Source of the DNA: Streptomyces caniscabiei
GTDB taxonomy: Bacteria; Actinomycetota; Actinomycetes; Streptomycetales; Streptomycetaceae
Length of the DNA stretch: 64,000 nucleotides
Assembly: GCF_014930365.1 (NCBI RefSeq)
Contig: NZ_JABXWI010000020.1
Coordinates: 62,001 to 126,000 of the forward strand
Reading direction: 5' to 3'
The translations under genes were made by a program, and so were the position numbers. A model generated the notes under the pieces. It did no database searches, was not told the origin of the DNA, and worked only from the letters and a program-made list of their open reading frames with translations. Numbering within the stretch: position 1 is the stretch's first letter; every line of letters begins with the position of its first letter. This document shows, one piece after another, positions 43,203-51,282 of this stretch.

Positions 43203-45506
43203 ATGACCGTCACCAGGACCGGGACCGCAGCCGCCGCGGAGGTGGAGCTCGCCATCGGCGGTATGACCTGCGCCTCCTGTGCCGCCCGCGTCGAGAAGAA
43301 GCTGAACCGCATGGAGGGCGTCACCGCGACGGTCAACTACGCCACCGAGAAGGCCAAGGTCAGTTACACCGACGAGGTCTCGGTGCGGGACCTGATCACC
43401 ACCGTGGAGGCGACCGGCTACACGGCACGCGAGCCCGCTCCGCCCACCCCGCCCACCCAGGCCGAGGCCGACGGCCCCGACGGTTCCGACGGTTCCGACG
43501 GTTCCGACGAGGCGGCGGACGAAGAGCTGCGGCCGCTCCGGCAGCGCCTGACCACCGCCGTGGTCCTGGCCGTCCCCGTCGTCGCGATGGCCATGATCCC
43601 CGCGCTGCAGTTCGAGTACTGGCAGTGGCTGTCCCTGACGTTGGCGGCGCCGGTGGTGACGTACGCGGGGTGGCCCTTCCACCGCGCCGCCTGGACGAAC
43701 GCCCGGCACGGCGCCGCCACCATGGACACCCTCATCTCCATCGGCACCCTGGCCGCGTTCGGCTGGTCGCTGTGGGCGCTGTTCCTCGGCACGGCGGGCA
43801 CACCGGGCATGACGCACCCCTTCGAGCTGACCATCGTCCGGGGAGACGGCGCCGGCTCGATCTATCTGGAGGCGGCGGCCGGGGTGACCGCCTTCATCCT
43901 CGCCGGGCGCTACTTCGAGGCACGCTCCAAGCGGAAGGCGGGCGCCGCCCTGCGGGCGCTGCTGGAGCTGGGCGCGAAGGACGTCACCGTGCTTCCCGAG
44001 GAGGGCGGCGAACGCACGGTTCCCGTCGCCGAGTTGCGGGTCGGCGACCGCTTCCTGGTGCGCCCCGGAGAGAAGATCGCCACCGACGGGGCCGTCGTCG
44101 AGGGCTCGTCCGCCGTGGACGCGTCCATGCTGACCGGCGAGTCCGTGCCCGTGGAGGTCACGGTCGGCGACGCGGTCACCGGCGCCACCGTGAACGCGGG
44201 CGGGCGTCTCGTCGTCGAGGCCACCAGGATCGGCGCCGACACCCAACTGGCCCGGATGGCACGGCTGGTGGAGGACGCGCAGAACGGCAAGGCGTCCGCC
44301 CAGCGGCTCGCCGACCGGATCTCCGCCGTGTTCGTGCCGATCGTGATCGCCCTCGCCCTGGGCACCCTCGGCTTCTGGCTCGGCAACGGCGCCGGGCTCA
44401 CGGCCGCGTTCACCGCGGCGGTCGCCGTACTGATCATCGCCTGCCCCTGCGCCCTGGGGCTCGCCACGCCGACCGCGCTGCTGGTCGGCACCGGGCGAGG
44501 CGCCCAGCTGGGCATCCTGATCAAGGGCCCGGAGGTGCTGGAGTCCACGCGCGCGGTCGACACCGTCGTCCTCGACAAGACCGGCACCGTCACCACCGGC
44601 CGGATGACCCTGCTGGCCGTGCGTCCCGCCGACGGCACCGACGAGACCGAAGTGCTGCGCCTGGCGGGCGCGTTGGAGCACGCCTCCGAGCACCCGGTCG
44701 CCCGCGCCGTCGCCGAGGGCGCCCTGGCCCGGCTCGGCTCGCTGCCCGCACCGGAGGACTTCGCGAACGTGCCCGGCCTCGGCGTGCAGGGTGTCGTGGA
44801 CGGTCACGCGGTACTCGTCGGCCGCGAACGGCTCCTCGCCGACCGGGCCATGGAACTGCCGGTGGACCTGCGGCGGGCGCGGGACCGGGCCGAGGCGGCC
44901 GGCCGCACGGCCGTCGTGGTCGCCTGGGACGGCGAGGCCCGCGCCGTCCTCGAAGTCGCCGACGCGGTGAAGGAGACCAGCGCCGAGGCGATCGTGCGGC
45001 TGCGCGCGCTCGGTCTCACCCCGATCCTGCTGACCGGCGACAACCGGGCCGTGGCCGAGTCCGTCGCCCGCGAGGTCGGGATCGCGGCCGAGGACGTGAT
45101 CGCGGAGGTGCTGCCGCAGGACAAGGTCGCCGTCGTCGAGCGGCTGCAGGCCGAGGGGCGTTCGGTGGCGATGGTCGGTGACGGTGTCAACGACGCGGCG
45201 GCCCTCGCCCAGGCCGACCTGGGACTGGCCATGGGCACGGGCACGGACGCCGCGATCGAGGCCGGCGACCTGACCCTCGTACGAGGAGATCTGCGCGCGG
45301 CGGCCGACGCCGTCCGCCTCGCCCGCCGGACCCTCGGCACGATCCGGTCCAACCTGTTCTGGGCCTTCGCCTACAACGTGGCCGCGCTGCCGCTCGCGGC
45401 GGCCGGCCTGCTCAACCCGATGATCGCGGGGGCGGCCATGGCCTTCTCCTCGGTCTTCGTCGTCGGCAACTCCCTGCGGCTGCGGACGTTCCGGGCGGCC
45501 GACTGA
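43203..45506 (+). CDS. copA: Copper-exporting P1B-type ATPase
   Basis: 767 residues. One N-terminal heavy-metal domain with GMTCASC (20-26) is followed by a GSD-repeat linker (about 92-101) and eight predicted helices. The transport motif CPC is at 414-416 and the phosphorylation site DKTGT starts at Asp458. SEHP and GDGVND are intact. It pumps Cu(I) out of the cell. The TGES actuator motif is present (LTGESVPV). Control by CsoR is very likely from the upstream palindromes. The chaperone gene copZ is not adjacent. Confidence 0.96.
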   Translation: MTVTRTGTAAAAEVELAIGGMTCASCAARVEKKLNRMEGVTATVNYATEKAKVSYTDEVSVRDLITTVEATGYTAREPAPPTPPTQAEADGPDGSDGSDGSDEAADEELRPLRQRLTTAVVLAVPVVAMAMIPALQFEYWQWLSLTLAAPVVTYAGWPFHRAAWTNARHGAATMDTLISIGTLAAFGWSLWALFLGTAGTPGMTHPFELTIVRGDGAGSIYLEAAAGVTAFILAGRYFEARSKRKAGAALRALLELGAKDVTVLPEEGGERTVPVAELRVGDRFLVRPGEKIATDGAVVEGSSAVDASMLTGESVPVEVTVGDAVTGATVNAGGRLVVEATRIGADTQLARMARLVEDAQNGKASAQRLADRISAVFVPIVIALALGTLGFWLGNGAGLTAAFTAAVAVLIIACPCALGLATPTALLVGTGRGAQLGILIKGPEVLESTRAVDTVVLDKTGTVTTGRMTLLAVRPADGTDETEVLRLAGALEHASEHPVARAVAEGALARLGSLPAPEDFANVPGLGVQGVVDGHAVLVGRERLLADRAMELPVDLRRARDRAEAAGRTAVVVAWDGEARAVLEVADAVKETSAEAIVRLRALGLTPILLTGDNRAVAESVAREVGIAAEDVIAEVLPQDKVAVVERLQAEGRSVAMVGDGVNDAAALAQADLGLAMGTGTDAAIEAGDLTLVRGDLRAAADAVRLARRTLGTIRSNLFWAFAYNVAALPLAAAGLLNPMIAGAAMAFSSVFVVGNSLRLRTFRAAD

Positions 45507-45817
45507 ATCAACCGGCCCGGGTCGCGCGGCCGTTCCCCACCCGGCCCCGGCCTCGGTGAATTGGTGACCTTCGCCAATTCGCCGAGGCCGGGGCCAGCGG
45601 GGCGGCGGAGCGATTCGCCCCACCGCCCGCGGTCGTTCGACGAAAACACCGGCGAATTTCCGGTTCCGGTTCATCGGGGCCGGATATCCCGGAACTGTGC
45701 CGTAAATCACAGAGGCCGCCTCGGGTGATCGCTTTTGAATACCGGCGCCCTTGGCGAATTCCCGACTCCGGTCGTCGGAAAGCCGTCAGGAACGTTGATC
45801 GAATTCGACGCGGACGA
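45507..45817. other. Non-coding region after copA
   Basis: No gene recognised. It contains the large hairpin at 45543-45595, then a relatively AT-rich stretch (about 45640-45800) without clear open frames. Confidence 0.55.
45543..45595. terminator. Very long hairpin after copA
   Basis: Arms GGCCCCGGCCTCGG and CCGAGGCCGGGGCC (14 bp), one mismatch, then GAATTGG and CCAATTC (7 bp), with a 9-nt loop. It starts 37 bp after the copA stop. It should end copA transcription, but it is longer than most terminators and may be a mobile repeat. Confidence 0.7.
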
Positions 45818-46786
45818 TCACTGAGCGTGATGGCCGTCGGGCCGGGCGAGCAGCAGGTTCGGGTCCCGCAGGGTGAAGAAGGCGCCGCTCGGGACGTAGA
45901 CCGTCCGGTGGCGTACGGCCGCGGAGGTGGGGTTGGAGCTGCTCGGCATGGAGTGGGTGCGAGGTCGAGTTAGCTCGATCGTGTGAGGGTCGGCTTTCGG
46001 GCTTGCGGTGCGTTGGGCTGTTTGGATTAGCGTGGCTGTGCGACCTGGGACACCGGGTACGGCGTCAGCGTGCGGGGCCCCTGTTCCACCAGAGGATGGA
46101 ACAGGGCCTCCCCGTCGCCTCTGGCCGTATCCACCTGGCCAGGTCGCGTAGGGAACCGGCCTCCCGGGCCAGGACCACGCACAGGATGCGTGTCGCCACC
46201 CGGGGTCGAGTACGCCGGGGACCAGCTCGCCCAAGACCGTTCGGGGCGCGCGGCTGAACGGACTCACTCCCACTCAGCCCACAGGAACGGTTGGAGAGTC
46301 CGTCGTCCTGGAGGACGACGGCGTGGGTGCCGTCCGGGCGGACAAGGGCGACCTGGTTGCTGAAGATCAGGGCGGCGAGAACGGTGTCGCCGTGCCCGGC
46401 GAAGGCGAAGTCGTCGACTCCGGCGAGTCCCGTCGCCCTGGTCTGATCCTGCCCGCCGAGCCGTCCCGGCGGGCAGGGACGCGCAGGGGCGTCTGCCGGT
46501 CTGAGTTGGAGCTGCGGGTTCGGCTCGGCGGGCAGGGTGGCGAGGACGCGGGTGTGTCCCTGCTTGGTGATGTGGACGACCTGGCGGGCGGCCGAGAAGG
46601 TCAGGTCGGCGGAGCCGTCGGGTTCGAGGGCGATGTTCTCCGGTGTCATCCCGCGGGTGATGTCGAAGTGGGCGACCACACGCGGACGGGACACGGTCGG
46701 CTCACCGTCCGGCGGGGTGCCGCGGCGAGCAGGGCGACGGCGGCGGTGACCACCGCGACGACGGGCAACGGGCGAAGACGGGGCAT
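45818..46786 (-). pseudogene. Broken secreted beta-propeller (ScyD/SMP-30-like) gene
   Basis: The N-terminus begins at 46786 with a signal peptide (MPRLRPLPVVAVVTAAVALL) and GAGGAG 6 nt upstream. The frame then shifts near 46705. The next part (PRVVAHFDITRG, PENIALEPDGSADLTF) runs to about 46500, where roughly 150 residues of the propeller seem deleted. It resumes at TGLAGVDDFAFAG and is cut at LSN by a 358-bp insertion. The C-terminus (NPTSAAVRHRTVYVPSG, then DPNLLLARPDG) ends at 45818. Intact relatives are secreted propellers of about 300-350 residues. Three separate lesions make function impossible. Confidence 0.85.
45931..46296. mobile_element. 358-bp MITE-like insertion with 8-bp target duplication
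   Basis: GGTTGGAG is present at both ends (45931-45938 and 46289-46296). Removing one copy and the sequence between joins the two parts of the propeller gene in frame, giving LSNPTSAAV, as expected for the family. The ends show imperfect inverted similarity (GGCATGGAGTGGGTGCGAG against GGCTGAGTGGGAGTGAG). Inside is a 10-bp hairpin (CCCTGTTCCA/TGGAACAGGG, about 46079-46107). It contains no recognisable transposase. Confidence 0.75.
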
Positions 46787-46825
46787 CGGTATCTCCTCGG
46801 GCAGGGGCCTGGACGCCGCGGGTGC

Positions 46826-46932
46826 GGCGCCACCGGCATGGCGGCACCATCGGCCATGACGGCACCACCGGCCATGGCGACGCCACGAACATGACGGCAC
46901 CACCGGTCATGGCGGTGCCACAGGACCATGAC
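46826..46932. repeat. Six imperfect 17-19-bp tandem repeats
   Basis: Units such as GGCACCACCGGCCATGGC, alternating ...CATGGC and ...CATGAC ends, repeat six times with no spacers. The array lies upstream of the propeller pseudogene. It may be a minisatellite or a multi-site regulator target. Confidence 0.8.
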
Positions 46933-47236
46933 GGCGCGTCCGCCGGCGTCGGCGGGAGTCATGGCCGGGCAGTCGCCCGCACGGCGCAGGGCATGCGCCC
47001 GGTCGAGTCCCCACGCCTCCCGCGAGCAGCACAGGGCACGGCTCACCGCCGGGCCTCTCGTACGGCAGGACGGGGCCACATCGGCGCCCCTCAAACGGCA
47101 GGGCGCCCCCCCAGATCCGGGGCTTCTGACGCGGGAGCCGACGCCCCGCGCCCCGCGCCGCGAGTCCCGCCGTCGGCCCCGCGTGACGGCTGCCCTCCCC
47201 TCACCACCTGCGACTCCCGCCCCGGGCGGCGGGACC

Positions 47237-47271
47237 TTGCCCCCGCCTCGGCCCCCACTTAGCCTGGGTTT
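47237..47271 (+). promoter_or_regulatory. Leaderless promoter of the MFS gene
   Basis: -35 TTGCCC (47237-47242), 17-bp spacer, -10 TAGCCT (47260-47265), then 6 nt to the GTG at 47272. No ribosome site is present. Confidence 0.65.
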
Positions 47272-48588
47272 GTGCCGCGAATAAACAAAACCCGATCGCA
47301 CACCGTCGTGCCGGGCCACCCCACCGACCCCTCGCACCTGCGAACCCTCCGTATCGCCATCACCGCCTTCTTCGCCCTCGACGGCTTCGTCTTCGCCGGC
47401 TGGGTGGTCAGGATCCCCGCGATCAAGGAGCAGACCGGGGCCTCGCCCGGCGCCCTGGGGCTCGCCCTGCTGGGTGTGTCCGCCGGAGCGGTGGTCACGA
47501 TGATGCTCACCGGCCGCCTCTGCCGCCGCTTCGGCAGCCACCCGGTGACGGTCGCCTGCGCCGTGCTGCTGTCCCTCAGCGTGGCCCTGCCGCCACTCAC
47601 CCACTCCGCGCTCGCCCTGGGCGCGGTGCTCCTGGTGTTCGGCGCGGCCTTCGGCGGGATCAACGTCGCCTTCAACAGCGCGGCGGTGGACCTGGTCGCC
47701 GCGCTGGGGCGGCCCATCATGCCCGGATTCCACGCCGCGTTCAGCCTCGGCGGCATGGTCGGGGCCGGGCTCGGCAGCCTCGTCGCGGGCTCGCTCTCCC
47801 CGACCCGCCACCTGCTCGGCATCACCCTGATCGGCCTCCTGGTGACCGCCCTCGCCGCGCCCGCCCTGCTGCGCCACGAGCCCCCGCCACCCCTCGACCG
47901 CACCCCCGGGGAGCCCACCCGGGAGACCGGCGGCCCGCGATCCCCCGCCGCCACCGACCCCGACCCCGACGCCGATTCCGCGCCCGCCTCCGGCTCCGGC
48001 TCCGGCCCCGCACCCGCACCCGCACCCGGCCGCCTGGACAGCCGTACACGCGCGCTGGTGATCGTCCTCGGCCTCATCGCCGGGTGCACGGCGTACGGCG
48101 AGGGGGCGCTGGCCGACTGGGGCGCCCTGCATCTGGAGGCGGACCTGGACGCCTCACCCGGCATCGCGGCGATCGGTTACTCGTGTTTCGCGCTCGCCAT
48201 GACGGTCGGCCGGCTGACCGGAACGACCCTGCTCGAACGCCTGGGCAGGACCACGGTGCTCGTGGCCGGCGGGGCCACCGCGACGGCCGGCATGGTGCTC
48301 GGCTCCCTCGCCCCGTCGGTCTGGGCGACCCTGCTCGGCTTCGCGATCACCGGTCTCGGTCTCGCCAACATCTTCCCGGTGGCCATCGAACGGGCCGGCG
48401 CCCTGGCCGGTCCGGGCGGTGTCGCGACCGCCTCCACGCTCGGCTATCTCGGCATGCTCCTCGGCCCGCCCGCGATCGGTTTCATGGCCGAGTGGTTCTC
48501 CCTGCCCACCGCGCTCACCAGCGTCGCGGTACTCGCCGCGTTCGCCTCCGTCATCGCCTTCGTCACCCGTCACTCAGCCGCGAAATGA
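47272..48588 (+). CDS. MFS transporter (YbjJ-like)
   Basis: 438 residues, twelve helices in two halves. They are split by a disordered loop (about 205-250) rich in Asp, Pro, Gly and Ser, including PAPAPAPG. The fold and motifs (GRLCRRFG in loop 2-3; FGINVAFNSAAVDL-like helix 5 region) fit the YbjJ/fucose-permease-like MFS group. The substrate is unknown. It lies 179 bp before the graspetide precursor on the same strand. It has its own leaderless promoter, so a link to peptide export is possible but unproven. Confidence 0.88.
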   Translation: MPRINKTRSHTVVPGHPTDPSHLRTLRIAITAFFALDGFVFAGWVVRIPAIKEQTGASPGALGLALLGVSAGAVVTMMLTGRLCRRFGSHPVTVACAVLLSLSVALPPLTHSALALGAVLLVFGAAFGGINVAFNSAAVDLVAALGRPIMPGFHAAFSLGGMVGAGLGSLVAGSLSPTRHLLGITLIGLLVTALAAPALLRHEPPPPLDRTPGEPTRETGGPRSPAATDPDPDADSAPASGSGSGPAPAPAPGRLDSRTRALVIVLGLIAGCTAYGEGALADWGALHLEADLDASPGIAAIGYSCFALAMTVGRLTGTTLLERLGRTTVLVAGGATATAGMVLGSLAPSVWATLLGFAITGLGLANIFPVAIERAGALAGPGGVATASTLGYLGMLLGPPAIGFMAEWFSLPTALTSVAVLAAFASVIAFVTRHSAAK

Positions 48589-48596
48589 CCACTCAG

Positions 48597-48655
48597 GGTT
48601 GCCTCTTGACCTCTCGCGGTGCAGGAAGTCAGCCCTCCGAGAACATGAGGCAACC
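48597..48655. repeat. 9-bp inverted repeat in the RiPP leader region
   Basis: GGTTGCCTC (48597-48605) and GAGGCAACC (48647-48655), 41 bp apart, lie between the MFS gene and the RiPP precursor. It could be a terminator of the MFS transcript or a regulator site. Confidence 0.6.
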
Positions 48656-48698
48656 AATCAGTCGTTCGATTCGTATAACTCCCTGGAGACACTGCGAC

Positions 48699-48749
48699 CC
48701 GGCCGAACAGAGTGCGGCCGGAGCGTCACCATCCGCTTTTCCGGATGGT
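48699..48749 (+). promoter_or_regulatory. Two hairpins in the RiPP precursor leader
   Basis: Hairpin A: CCGGCCG (48699-48705) with CGGCCGG (48715-48721), 9-nt loop. Hairpin B: ACCATCCG (48728-48735) with CGGATGGT (48742-48749), 6-nt loop, ending about 10 nt before the AAGGAG ribosome site. They may stabilise or regulate the precursor mRNA. Confidence 0.55.
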
Positions 48750-48767
48750 CCCGAACAAGGAGAAACG

Positions 48768-48959
48768 ATGCGACTGTTCGTGCTCAACTACGCTCGCTCC
48801 GCTGAGCAGTTGGAGTTCAGCGCTCCGTACACCTACGACTCCGGGCTGCAGTTGAACGTGCTCGCCGATGGTCGGATAGCCGCTCACGACCAGGGCCTTA
48901 TGCGGGAATTGGGGGCGACGACGTCCACCGCGGGTTCGAAGACCCATTTCGACGACTGA
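48768..48959 (+). CDS. tgmA: Graspetide-type RiPP precursor peptide (ATP-grasp target)
   Basis: 63 residues. The leader carries the family pattern around PYTYDSGLQLNVLADGR (residues 20-36), typical of putative ATP-grasp target peptides (TIGR04186-like). The likely core is the C-terminal part after LMRELG. It has Thr/Ser donors at 51-54, 57 and 59 and acidic acceptors Asp62 and Asp63, fitting ester macrocycle formation. AAGGAG lies 6 nt before the ATG. The ATP-grasp gene starts 16 bp downstream. It is too short for most gene finders. The symbol follows the Tgm family and is tentative. Confidence 0.85.
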   Translation: MRLFVLNYARSAEQLEFSAPYTYDSGLQLNVLADGRIAAHDQGLMRELGATTSTAGSKTHFDD

Positions 48960-48975
48960 ACGCGGACCGGCGACG

Positions 48976-49959
48976 ATGACGGTGCTGATCCTCACCAGTG
49001 AACAGGATGTGACAGCGGACCTGGTGGTGGCACAACTGAACAGGACCGGTGTCCCGGTGGTCCGCCTGGACCCCGCCGACCTGCCCGGCGGGGTGGCTCT
49101 CTCCGGGGAGTACGTCCATGGTGCCTTCCGCGGCCATCTGTCCGCCGGCGGGCGCCTGGTGAGCATGAGCGGACTGCGCTCCGTCTGGCTGCGGCGGCCG
49201 GGGGTCCCGGCCAGCCGCGTGGGCGAGCCGTCCGCCTGGCTGACCGAGGAGTCCTCGCAGGCGCTGTACGGCATGCTGCGCGGCACGGGGGCCCGCTGGA
49301 TGAACGACCCGGACGCGGCCCGGCGGGCCCGCCACAAGCCGTGGCAGCTCCGGCACGCCCAACGCTGCGGGCTCCCCGTACCGGCCACGCTCATCACCAC
49401 GTTCCCGCAGGCCGCACGGGAGTTCGCCGAGCGCTTCCCGGATCTGGTGGTGAAGCCGGTCTCCGGCACCCATCCGCAGGAGCCGGCCCGCACGGTCCCC
49501 ACGAGCCGTGTCGCGCCCGGCACCGACTTCACCGCCGTGGCCTTCGGGCCGACGCTGTTGCAGCGCCGGATCGCCAAGGCCGCGGACATCCGGCTCACCG
49601 CCGTCGGTGACCGCATGCTGGCCGCCCGCAAGGCGGTCGCCCCGGACGCGCACCCCGACGAGGTCGACGTCCGCTTCGCCCCCTCCACCGCGCCCTGGCA
49701 GCCGGTGGAGGTCCCGGCGCGCACCGCCGCTGCGGTGCGCGCCTATCTGCGGGACGCCGAACTCGCCTACGGTGCCTTCGACTTCGCGGAGGACGCGGAC
49801 GGGACCTGGTGGTTCCTGGAGTGCAACCAGTCCGGTCAGTTCGGGTTCGTGGAGATGGACACCGGCCAGCCGATCGCGCACAGCGTCGCCGAGTGGCTGG
49901 CCGCGGGCGAACCGGGGGCGAGCACACGCCACCCCGACCGGATCCGCGCGGCCCCCTGA
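48976..49959 (+). CDS. tgmB: ATP-grasp ribosomal peptide maturase
   Basis: 327 residues of the RiPP-type ATP-grasp fold. The N-terminal part has VLILTSEQDVTADLVVAQL and the family motif VWLRRPG. The central ATP-binding part holds DLVVKPVSGTHP, and the metal-binding end is WWFLECNQSGQFGFVE (Glu and Asn ligands). It matches the SAV_5884/TgmB type that joins side-chain carboxylates to Thr/Ser of its precursor. It is 16 bp after the precursor gene. A methyltransferase (TIGR04188-like) usually completes the set but is absent here. A strong terminator follows. Confidence 0.9.
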   Translation: MTVLILTSEQDVTADLVVAQLNRTGVPVVRLDPADLPGGVALSGEYVHGAFRGHLSAGGRLVSMSGLRSVWLRRPGVPASRVGEPSAWLTEESSQALYGMLRGTGARWMNDPDAARRARHKPWQLRHAQRCGLPVPATLITTFPQAAREFAERFPDLVVKPVSGTHPQEPARTVPTSRVAPGTDFTAVAFGPTLLQRRIAKAADIRLTAVGDRMLAARKAVAPDAHPDEVDVRFAPSTAPWQPVEVPARTAAAVRAYLRDAELAYGAFDFAEDADGTWWFLECNQSGQFGFVEMDTGQPIAHSVAEWLAAGEPGASTRHPDRIRAAP

Positions 49960-49986
49960 CGCCACCGGTGGCTTCGCCGCGCCCCG

Positions 49987-50013
49987 AGCGCCCGCCCGAC
50001 CTGGGCGGGCGCT
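49987..50013 (+). terminator. Terminator of the RiPP operon
   Basis: AGCGCCCGCCC, loop GACCT, GGGCGGGCGCT: a perfect 11-bp stem 28 bp after the ATP-grasp gene. Two direct copies of GGCGCTCCGGGTCGGGC follow at 50008-50041. Confidence 0.75.
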
Positions 50014-50130
50014 CCGGGTCGGGCTGGCGCTCCGGGTCGGGCGGGCGTATCCGCGTACGGCGCTCGGGTCGGCCGGACGCGTCCGGCCGTGTGGGCGCCC
50101 CGGCCACGCCCTGTCCGGCAGACTCCTTCC

Positions 50131-50895
50131 ATGGAGACCGCTGAGCACATCAGAGCCCTGGACGAGGAAGGCCGGCTGCTCGCCACGGCCGCCAGGAAGG
50201 CCGGTACGGACGCGGAGGTGCCGACCTGTCCGTCGTGGCGGGTGCGGGACCTGGTACGCCACACGGGAGCGGTGCACCGCTGGGCCACGGCCTTCGTCGC
50301 CGAGGGGCACCCCGTGCCCCGCCCCCTCCCTGACGGACCGGGGGAACTGGACGGGGACGCCCTGCTGACCTGGTTCGAGGACGGCCACCGGCGCCTCCTC
50401 GACACCCTGCGCGCCGCCCCCGCCGACCTCGACTGCTGGACCTTCCTGCCCGCCCCCTCCCCCCGCGCCTTCTGGGCCCGCCGCCAGGCCCACGAGACAG
50501 CCGTGCACCGAGCCGACGCGGAGTCCGCACTCGGCGCCGCGTCCGGCTTCCCGGTACCGGACTTCAGCACGAGCCTCGCCGTGGACTTCGCCGTCGACGG
50601 CATCGACGAACTGCTGCTCGGTTTCCACGCCCGCCCCAGGAGCCGGGTGCGCACCGGGACGCCGCGTGTCCTGCGGGTGCGCGCGACGGACACGGACGCC
50701 GTCTGGACCGTACGGCTGTCGTCAGAACCGCCGGCGGCGGAACGCACGGACCCGGCGCAGGCCCCGGACGCCGAATGCGAGATCACGGGCCCGGCGTCCC
50801 GGCTGTACCTGGCCCTGTGGAACCGCATCCCCTTCCCCGCGGTCACCGGCGACCCCGAACTCGCCGAGCTGTGGCGGGAGTCCTCGGGCATCTGA
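50131..50895 (+). CDS. Mycothiol-dependent maleylpyruvate isomerase-family protein
   Basis: 254 residues. The DinB-like MDMPI N-terminal domain has the metal-binding histidines in LVRHTGAVHRWA and ARRQAHETAVHRADAE. A C-terminal MDMPI domain follows (WTVRLSSEPP onward). The family uses mycothiol, the actinobacterial thiol, in isomerase or transferase reactions. The exact substrate is unknown. It is separated from the RiPP operon by the terminator, so it is probably not part of it. Confidence 0.88.
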   Translation: METAEHIRALDEEGRLLATAARKAGTDAEVPTCPSWRVRDLVRHTGAVHRWATAFVAEGHPVPRPLPDGPGELDGDALLTWFEDGHRRLLDTLRAAPADLDCWTFLPAPSPRAFWARRQAHETAVHRADAESALGAASGFPVPDFSTSLAVDFAVDGIDELLLGFHARPRSRVRTGTPRVLRVRATDTDAVWTVRLSSEPPAAERTDPAQAPDAECEITGPASRLYLALWNRIPFPAVTGDPELAELWRESSGI

Positions 50896-50958
50896 GACGG
50901 GGCCGACGGGCGCGCCGGCCTTCTTGTCCGACAGGTCCCACGCCCTCACACTCGGTCC

Positions 50959-51282
50959 ATGGGGAGACGGACGCAGGCCGAACGGGACGCGATGACCACG
51001 GAGATCGGGTTCGCGCTCTTCGCGGGGGCGGTGATGGCGGGCGCGGCCTATTTCGGCGTGACCGAGTTCCTGCCGGACGTAGTCGGCCCCCTGCGCGGCC
51101 GGTCGGATCTGCTCCGCCACCTCGCGGCCTCCACCACCCTGGTGGTGTTCGTCGCGGTCGTCTCGATCGTGCTGACCCGCTTCAGGCATGCCCTGCGAGC
51201 GGGTCGGCAGGCCCCCGCGCCGCCCGGCGGGCCGGGCGCGGCTCAGCCCAGCCAGCCCGGCCGCACCAACCCGGACTCGTAG
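50959..51282 (+). CDS. Small hypothetical protein with two membrane helices
   Basis: 107 residues. Two helices (IGFALFAGAVMAGAAYFGV and LVVFVAVVSIVLTRF) are followed by a Pro/Ala-rich tail. Homologues and function are unknown to me. It overlaps the 3' end of the convergent response-regulator gene by 40 bp. An internal ATG at 50992 (MTTEIG) has a better ribosome site and may be the true start. Confidence 0.6.
   Translation: MGRRTQAERDAMTTEIGFALFAGAVMAGAAYFGVTEFLPDVVGPLRGRSDLLRHLAASTTLVVFVAVVSIVLTRFRHALRAGRQAPAPPGGPGAAQPSQPGRTNPDS

Larger units (their letters stand above)
46787..47271. other. Region between the pseudogene and the MFS gene
   Basis: No gene seen. It holds the 18-bp tandem repeat array next to the pseudogene and, at the far end, the leaderless MFS promoter. 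The open frames in between are Arg/Pro-rich shadows. Confidence 0.55.

Noticed and set aside
42063..45710. 1215-residue minus-strand frame spanning copA
   Set aside because: Only the last 319 residues (the secreted His-rich protein) are real; the rest is antisense to copA.
46065..46289. Possible transposase fragment inside the 358-bp element
   Set aside because: The frame shows no DDE motif or similarity that I can recognise; a non-coding element fits better.
46826..46932. CRISPR-like array
   Set aside because: The repeats have no spacers between them and are imperfect, and no cas gene is nearby; it is a tandem minisatellite.
48084..48959. 291-residue frame ending in the RiPP precursor
   Set aside because: The part before 48768 overlaps the MFS gene and is a shadow; the strong ribosome site at 48757-48762 and the family leader mark the 63-residue precursor.
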